Shown piece after piece: positions 32,785 to 36,750 of a stretch of DNA of 36,750 nt. Each line of letters opens with the position of its first letter. Within the stretch, counting starts at the first letter, position 1. The notes beneath the pieces are model-generated. The model saw only the letters and a list, made by a program, of their open reading frames with translations. It ran no database searches and was not told where the DNA came from. This stretch comes from Peptococcaceae bacterium CEB3. GTDB taxonomy: Bacteria > Bacillota > Desulfitobacteriia > Desulfitobacteriales > Desulfitobacteriaceae. The position numbers and the translations under genes were made by a program. The stretch covers positions 1 through 36,750 of the forward strand of contig LDXJ01000029.1 in NCBI GenBank assembly GCA_001029295.1. The letters run 5' to 3'.

Positions 32785-32828
32785 TTGTAGTGAACGCTAC
32801 ACATTAATACTTGGGTTTGCGATATAGT
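32785..32828 (+). promoter_or_regulatory. CRP-family operator and class II promoter of the arylsulfotransferase-like gene
   Basis: TTGTAG at 32785-32790 and CTACAC at 32797-32802 form a slightly degenerate copy of the palindrome, with the same 6-base spacer. TATAGT at 32823-32828 is the -10, so the centre is again at -41.5. Surrounding bases (32777-32880) are clearly homologous to 30365-30467. Confidence 0.7.
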
Positions 32829-32834
32829 TAAGGT

Positions 32835-33074
32835 ATTAGAAATCCTAATCGTTCACATAAGGAAAACTTAGCCTTTGCTGGATCAAAACTTGTTGAAATG
32901 CGGCGAGGCAAGGTTCCGTGGAAGAAAAAGTGGGGTGAAAGTGGCGGCACACTACTGCATTCTGGGGAAACCCTGATAAATGCGTGGGCATTTATCGTAA
33001 GAACTCTTGTGAAAGGAAACATTAGAACAAGAGGGCCAAAATCTCTAGACGATGTATCAAAGGAGGATTTAAGA
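32835..33074 (+). promoter_or_regulatory. Long structured leader of the arylsulfotransferase-like gene
   Basis: About 240 bases separate the inferred transcription start from the ATG. A perfect 9-bp hairpin (GATAAATGC at 32975-32983 with GCATTTATC at 32988-32996) is present, plus GGG-AAA-CCC just upstream and a purine-rich stretch. A 59-codon open frame in phase with the gene begins at ATG 32898, but without a ribosome site. No known riboswitch class was matched by eye. Confidence 0.4.
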
Positions 33075-34565
33075 ATGGGAATTCCAACCGTATATCCATC
33101 GGGTACCACAGTCTATGACCCGAAAAAGGCCAGCAATGGCTACACGATCTTCCAAGCGCATCAACTCGGAGCCCTGCTGATTGATATGAATGGAAGGGAA
33201 GTTAAGCTATGGAAGGGACTACATGGTTTTCCTAACAAAATGCTTCCGGGTGGTTATGTCCTTGGACATCGCGGAACTCGGGATAACAAGTTTGGTTATC
33301 AGGACTATACTGACCTGGTCCAGGTGGACTGGGACGGAAATGTAGTCTGGGAATTCAATAAGTATGAGTATGTAGAAGATCCGGGCCATAAACCGCAATG
33401 GATGGCCAGGGTACACCACGACTATCAGAGGGAAGGGAACCCGGTAGGATACTATGTACCCGGGATGGCTCCCAAGGTGGATAGCGGAAACACCTTGATC
33501 ATGTGTCATAAAAATGTGGTAAATCATAAGATCTCGGATAAACCCCTGCTGGATGACGCCATTATTGAAGTGGATTGGGAAGGAAATATTGTTTGGGAAT
33601 GGCTTTTAAGCGAGCATTTTAATGGATTAGGCTTTTCGGAAGCAGAGAAAAACGTGCTCTTCCGCGACCCGAACACGCATGAGACGGGTGGGGTGAGCAT
33701 TGGAGACTGGATGCATCTGAATGCCATGTCCCCGTTGGGGCCTAACAAATGGTACGACCAAGGGGATGAGCGCTTCCATCCGGATAATATTATCTGGAGT
33801 GCCCGTGAAACCAATATCATGGCCATTATCAGCAAGGAAACCGGCAAAATTGTCTGGAGACTTGGCCCGGATTATAGTTCCAGCAAGCAATTAAAAAGGC
33901 TCGGGATTGTTATTGGGCAACATCACGTTCACATGATCCCTAGAGGCCTTCCCGGAGAAGGGAATATCCTCATCTTTGACAATGGCGGTTGGGCCGGTTA
34001 CGGGCTGCCCAGTATGGTGAGCCCTTATGGAGTAAAAGCTTATCGCCGGGATTATTCGCGGGTACTGGAAATCGATCCGGTCACATTAAAAATCATATGG
34101 CAGTATACGCCGACTGAAGCCGGTCGTTTACAACCCTTCCACTCCCATTATTTTTACAGTCCTTTCATCAGCAGCGCCCAAAGAATGCCGAATGGGAACA
34201 CTGTGATTACGGAAGGATCCGGAGGGAGAATTTTTGAGGTCACCCAAGAGCATGAATTGGTTTGGGAATATATCTCTCCCTATTGGGATAAGAAGCACAC
34301 GCTTAATATGGTTTATCGCGCCTATCGGCTGCCGTATGACTGGGTTCCGCAATTAGAGAAACCCAAAGAAGTTCCCATTGAACAGCTCGATGTGACCCAA
34401 TTCAGACTGCCGGGGGCAGCGCCAATGGGTTGCGGCAACGTCGTCGAAGTGGCAGGAACTTTGGGTTACAGTGAGGGCGGCGGTTTCTGTGTTGCGGCTG
34501 AAGGAGAGACGCCGGTAGATAAAGATGACGAAAATGATCAATACAGCGGTATAGTTCGCCTCTAA
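33075..34565 (+). CDS. Arylsulfotransferase (ASST)-family beta-propeller protein
   Basis: This 496-residue protein resembles the arylsulfotransferase family, enzymes that move sulfate from aryl sulfates to phenols without PAPS. Repeated blade-like units of the type V(D/E)WDGNVVWEFN, VDWEGNIVWEWL and ISKETGKIVWRLG end in the xxGxxVWx pattern. Candidate active-site regions are GDWMHLNAMS, GQHHVHMI (His283, His284, His286), NILIFDNGG and FHSHYFYSP. Characterised bacterial ASSTs are periplasmic with signal peptides, but none is visible here, so it may be cytoplasmic. ATG 33075 follows AAAGGAGG by 8 bases, rejecting the longer in-frame start at 32898. Reaction and substrate are uncertain. Confidence 0.82.
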   Translation: MGIPTVYPSGTTVYDPKKASNGYTIFQAHQLGALLIDMNGREVKLWKGLHGFPNKMLPGGYVLGHRGTRDNKFGYQDYTDLVQVDWDGNVVWEFNKYEYVEDPGHKPQWMARVHHDYQREGNPVGYYVPGMAPKVDSGNTLIMCHKNVVNHKISDKPLLDDAIIEVDWEGNIVWEWLLSEHFNGLGFSEAEKNVLFRDPNTHETGGVSIGDWMHLNAMSPLGPNKWYDQGDERFHPDNIIWSARETNIMAIISKETGKIVWRLGPDYSSSKQLKRLGIVIGQHHVHMIPRGLPGEGNILIFDNGGWAGYGLPSMVSPYGVKAYRRDYSRVLEIDPVTLKIIWQYTPTEAGRLQPFHSHYFYSPFISSAQRMPNGNTVITEGSGGRIFEVTQEHELVWEYISPYWDKKHTLNMVYRAYRLPYDWVPQLEKPKEVPIEQLDVTQFRLPGAAPMGCGNVVEVAGTLGYSEGGGFCVAAEGETPVDKDDENDQYSGIVRL

Positions 34566-34574
34566 GAAGCTCAT

Positions 34575-34608
34575 ATCATGCAGGGGGCCTTTGTGTCCTC
34601 TGCATGAT
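34575..34608 (+). terminator. Hairpin after the arylsulfotransferase-like gene
   Basis: ATCATGCAG at 34575-34583 pairs with CTGCATGAT at 34600-34608, with additional G-C pairs inside. It lies 10 bases after the stop and lacks a T-run. Confidence 0.6.
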
Positions 34609-34676
34609 TATGTGAAGAACTGGGATTGTCATATTGTATTTTGAGGAGGACAGGGCGATAAGGGGATGGTAAGACG

Positions 34677-35645
34677 ATGATAAGAGGATTTCAGAAGATA
34701 CCATTAGCTATTTCTGGATTAATGTTAGGATTGGCATCTGGAGGAAATTTAGTAGGAGTTTACGGGGGGATATATAAATGGTTATTTGGGTCAATCTCGG
34801 CCTTAATTGGAATTTTATTAATCCTGAAATTTATAAATTTCAAGGATTTTATAAGAGAAGTTAAAAACCCTTTAGGGGTAGGTACTATTGCAACTTTCCC
34901 CATGGCACTGATGGTTTTAGCAACTTACGTACCTTTGCGTTTTCATACAGTTGGATATGGAATTTGGTTAATAGGGTTGCTAATACATTGTTTAATAATT
35001 GCTTCTTTTTCAACGAAATTCATCGTTTCAAGTTTCACTGTAAAGAATTTTTTCCCGAACACCTTTGTTGTTTACGTTGGGGTAGGTGTGGCAAGTATTA
35101 CTGCTCCGAATTTTGGCCTAGAAGGTATTGGGCAGGTTGTTTTTTGGTTTAGCACAGTCTGTTATTTGTTGTTATTGCCAATAATCATATATAGAGTGAC
35201 CATTATAAAAGAAATTTCAGAACCGGTAAAGCCGACTATGACTATTTTTATAGCTCCGGGGTTCCTGTGTTTGGCGGGATATCTTAGCGCATTCAAGGTA
35301 GCCGATATTAATATTATACTAACAGCTCTTCTTTTTACTATGTCACTAATAACCTTTTCCGTCTTTATTTTGATATATTTCTTTAGAGTGATTAAATTGA
35401 GGTTTTACCCAAGTCATGCCGCGTTAACATTTCCCTTTGTAATCAGTGCAATCGCCACAAATAAGGCAGTAACTTATTTCACCGGGATGAGCATTAAAAC
35501 GGTTCCGCTGCTGAGATATTTTACTGACGCAATAAGGATATTAGCAATTTTGGTTGTAATTGGTGTTTTACTGGGATATCTATTTAGTTTATTACGATAC
35601 CTGCAAAGAATCAATTATGGTAACACCCGTAAATGGGCCAACTAA
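34677..35645 (+). CDS. TDT/SLAC1-family permease (TehA/Ssu1-like)
   Basis: This 322-residue protein has about ten membrane segments. The N terminus KIPLAISGLMLGLASGGNL is the hallmark of the tellurite-resistance/dicarboxylate transporter (TDT) family, which includes TehA, malate permeases, plant SLAC1 anion channels and the Ssu1 sulfite exporters. Next to a sulfotransferase-family gene, export of sulfite or a sulfonated or organic anion is a reasonable guess, but not shown by sequence. The DNA is strikingly AT-rich (13 G+C in the 60 bases at 34801-34860) compared with the left of the window. ATG 34677 lies about 8 bases after AGGGGATGG. No CRP-type palindrome was seen before it. Confidence 0.8.
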   Translation: MIRGFQKIPLAISGLMLGLASGGNLVGVYGGIYKWLFGSISALIGILLILKFINFKDFIREVKNPLGVGTIATFPMALMVLATYVPLRFHTVGYGIWLIGLLIHCLIIASFSTKFIVSSFTVKNFFPNTFVVYVGVGVASITAPNFGLEGIGQVVFWFSTVCYLLLLPIIIYRVTIIKEISEPVKPTMTIFIAPGFLCLAGYLSAFKVADINIILTALLFTMSLITFSVFILIYFFRVIKLRFYPSHAALTFPFVISAIATNKAVTYFTGMSIKTVPLLRYFTDAIRILAILVVIGVLLGYLFSLLRYLQRINYGNTRKWAN

Positions 35646-35671
35646 GTTATAGAACGTGCGCGGGAAAACCT

Positions 35672-35686
35672 CGGAATTCGATTCCG
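35672..35686. other. Short hairpin, possible left-end structure of the tnpB element
   Basis: CGGAAT at 35672-35677 and ATTCCG at 35681-35686 form a perfect 6-bp stem with a 3-base loop, about 137 bases before the tnpB start. IS200/IS605 elements have subterminal hairpins near both ends. The real left boundary cannot be fixed here. Confidence 0.25.
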
Positions 35687-35822
35687 GGGATGAGAGCGCT
35701 TCCCCAAAGAATTTCAAACTATTGTCCTCCCTTTGTGGTAGAATATGGCCATGAACAGTCATCATAAGACACGACATGCCAACGAAGAAGGCCAAGATCG
35801 CTAGCGAGGGGGTGAAAAAGAA

Positions 35823-36750
35823 ATGTTCGCTACTCAGAAAGTACGGATTAAAGGGCTTACGCAAGCAGAATATGAGATGCTATGTCTGCTCCACCGGTAT
35901 GCCAAAAACCTCTGCAATGTGGCGCTCTATGCTCTGCGCCAGCACTTTTTTGCGACGGGAAGACTGCTAAGCTTCAATAAGCTTTACCATCAGTGTAAAA
36001 CAAATGAGAATTACCACTTGATCCAAGCCGGAGTAAGTCAGCAGATTCTAAAGAGGGCACATGGAAATATGAAATCGTTTCTGGCACTCGGCACAAAAGC
36101 GGCATTGGGGCAATATCCAGCGGAGAAAGTCAAGATTCCCAAGTATCTACCCAAGGACGGCTATTCCCAGCTTCTTTGTTCGACTAATGCGATCACTGTT
36201 CACGACGGCTATTTTCAGATACCCATGTCCAATCGGTTCATGCAGGAACATCCCGGCTTAACCATCAAAATTCGTGTGCCGGATCGTATAGCTAAGCAAC
36301 CTCTCCGTGAGGTACGCCTAAACCCTCTCCACCATGCCCGCTTCTTGGAAGCGGAGTTTGTGTATAAAACAGCAGATAAGGCCCAGCCTGTAGGGGAGCC
36401 GGAAACTTTAGCTCTGGATCTTGGGGTAAATACCCTGGCAGCCGGTATTAGTACTACTGGAACCGCATTTTTGATCGACGGGAAGCGGCTGAAATCAGTC
36501 AATCAATGGTACAACAAGGAACGTTCCAGACTCCAATCAATAAAAGACCTGCAAAGGATCAAAGGCGAAACCAATAAACTGGCGTTAATCGCCTACAACC
36601 GGGAAAACTTCATGCGCGACTACCTGAGCAAAGCCGGTCACTTGATTTTGCAGCATTGCCTCGACAACAAAATCGGGCGGGTAGTGGTGGGTGTGAATCC
36701 CGGCTGGAAGCAAGCAATCAAAATCGGTCATGTGAACAATCAAAACTTTG
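35823..36750 (+). CDS. tnpB: IS200/IS605-family TnpB (OrfB), 3' end outside window
   Basis: The frame is open from ATG 35823 (after GAGGGGGTG) to the window edge, 309 complete codons without a stop. It is an RNA-guided nuclease of the TnpB family, ancestor of Cas12, encoded alone without tnpA. The N-terminal domain starts QKVRIKGLTQAEYEML. RuvC-I is TLALDLGVNTLAAGIS with catalytic Asp199. The expected RuvC-II region reads IGRVVVGVNPGWKQ (about 284-297), where canonical TnpBs have a Glu; here no Glu is in place. RuvC-III and the zinc finger lie beyond the edge. Many clostridial elements share the GxNxGWKQ form. Confidence 0.9.
   Translation, partial: MFATQKVRIKGLTQAEYEMLCLLHRYAKNLCNVALYALRQHFFATGRLLSFNKLYHQCKTNENYHLIQAGVSQQILKRAHGNMKSFLALGTKAALGQYPAEKVKIPKYLPKDGYSQLLCSTNAITVHDGYFQIPMSNRFMQEHPGLTIKIRVPDRIAKQPLREVRLNPLHHARFLEAEFVYKTADKAQPVGEPETLALDLGVNTLAAGISTTGTAFLIDGKRLKSVNQWYNKERSRLQSIKDLQRIKGETNKLALIAYNRENFMRDYLSKAGHLILQHCLDNKIGRVVVGVNPGWKQAIKIGHVNNQNF

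Noticed and set aside
30373-32802. FNR boxes or CprK dehaloboxes
   Set aside because: Half sites are TTGTAA with a 6-base spacer. FNR uses TTGAT-N4-ATCAA and CprK TTAAT-N4-ATTAA, so these are not standard members of either class.
32880-33070. Cobalamin or other known riboswitch in the arylsulfotransferase-like leader
   Set aside because: A GTGAAAGTGG-like stretch recalled the cobalamin core, but the B12 box and surrounding conserved blocks are missing. Kept only as an unassigned structured leader.
32898-33074. Longer N terminus of the arylsulfotransferase-like protein from ATG 32898
   Set aside because: No ribosome site before 32898, whereas AAAGGAGG stands 8 bases before ATG 33075. The extension is basic and lacks any signal-peptide character.
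35776-35970. 64-codon frame overlapping the start of tnpB
   Set aside because: It runs into tnpB in another phase, and the tnpB frame is clearly protein-coding with RuvC motifs.

Overview
The window looks like chromosome of a Gram-positive, spore-forming-lineage clostridium (Peptococcaceae / Desulfitobacterium / heliobacteria-like). The evidence is the conserved block rng-rplU-prp-rpmA-spo0B-obgE preceded by the TIGR03960/TIGR03936 radical-SAM pair, an L27 with the Firmicute N-terminal cleavage extension, strong AGGAGG-type ribosome sites with many GTG/TTG starts, and a CprK-like CRP-family regulator. Most of the window is GC-rich. From about 29.8 kb rightwards it becomes visibly AT-richer. 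No species is claimed.

Layout. (1) 1-390: fragments of an unrecognised gene ending in a terminator, abutting a 5'-truncated spoIVFB-like M50 peptidase. (2) 0.7-8.0 kb: housekeeping block (radical SAM pair, RNase G/E, L21, Prp protease, L27, Spo0B-like, Obg). (3) 8.1-13.9 kb: asnB, then a zinc-ribbon/response regulator/histidine kinase/membrane protein operon. Both transcription units are preceded by 11-bp-spaced Pho-box-like direct repeats. (4) 14.3-25.0 kb: a catabolic/uptake cluster with a KAS III-like enzyme, two alpha/beta hydrolases, a TetR regulator, an acyl-CoA ligase, a complete branched-chain-amino-acid-type (Liv) ABC transporter and an SDR gene reduced to its two ends. A decaying 30-bp tandem repeat lies in its middle. 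(5) 25.1-29.1 kb: an ammonium-sensing module made of an ammonium-transporter domain fused to a NarX-type histidine kinase, a NarL-type response regulator and a stand-alone Amt. (6) 29.2-36.75 kb: an AT-richer accessory region. It has a small membrane peptide on the minus strand, an ATPase remnant and an orphan IS200/IS605 right end resembling an omega-RNA. These are followed by a CRP-family regulator, a GcvH-like lipoyl protein, a glutaredoxin/degenerate radical-SAM-like fusion, an arylsulfotransferase-family beta-propeller protein and a TDT/SLAC1-type permease, and finally a tnpB gene running off the window.

The most interesting systems are the last two. In the accessory region three promoters carry the same palindrome, TTGTAA-N6-TTACAA. 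It is centred at about -41.5 from the inferred start site in two cases and within 1 bp of that in the third, which is the classical geometry of class II CRP/FNR activation. The CRP-family gene, the GcvH-like operon and the arylsulfotransferase gene therefore look like one small autoregulated regulon of unknown, possibly sulfur-related, function, bracketed by IS605-type sequences. In the ammonium module the sensor retains the Amt pore residues (twin histidine, aspartate, outer phenylalanines) and drives a kinase whose partner regulator overlaps it; a second Amt, not a GlnK gene, follows.

All functions are inferred from reading translations and motifs by eye. No database search or folding program was run.
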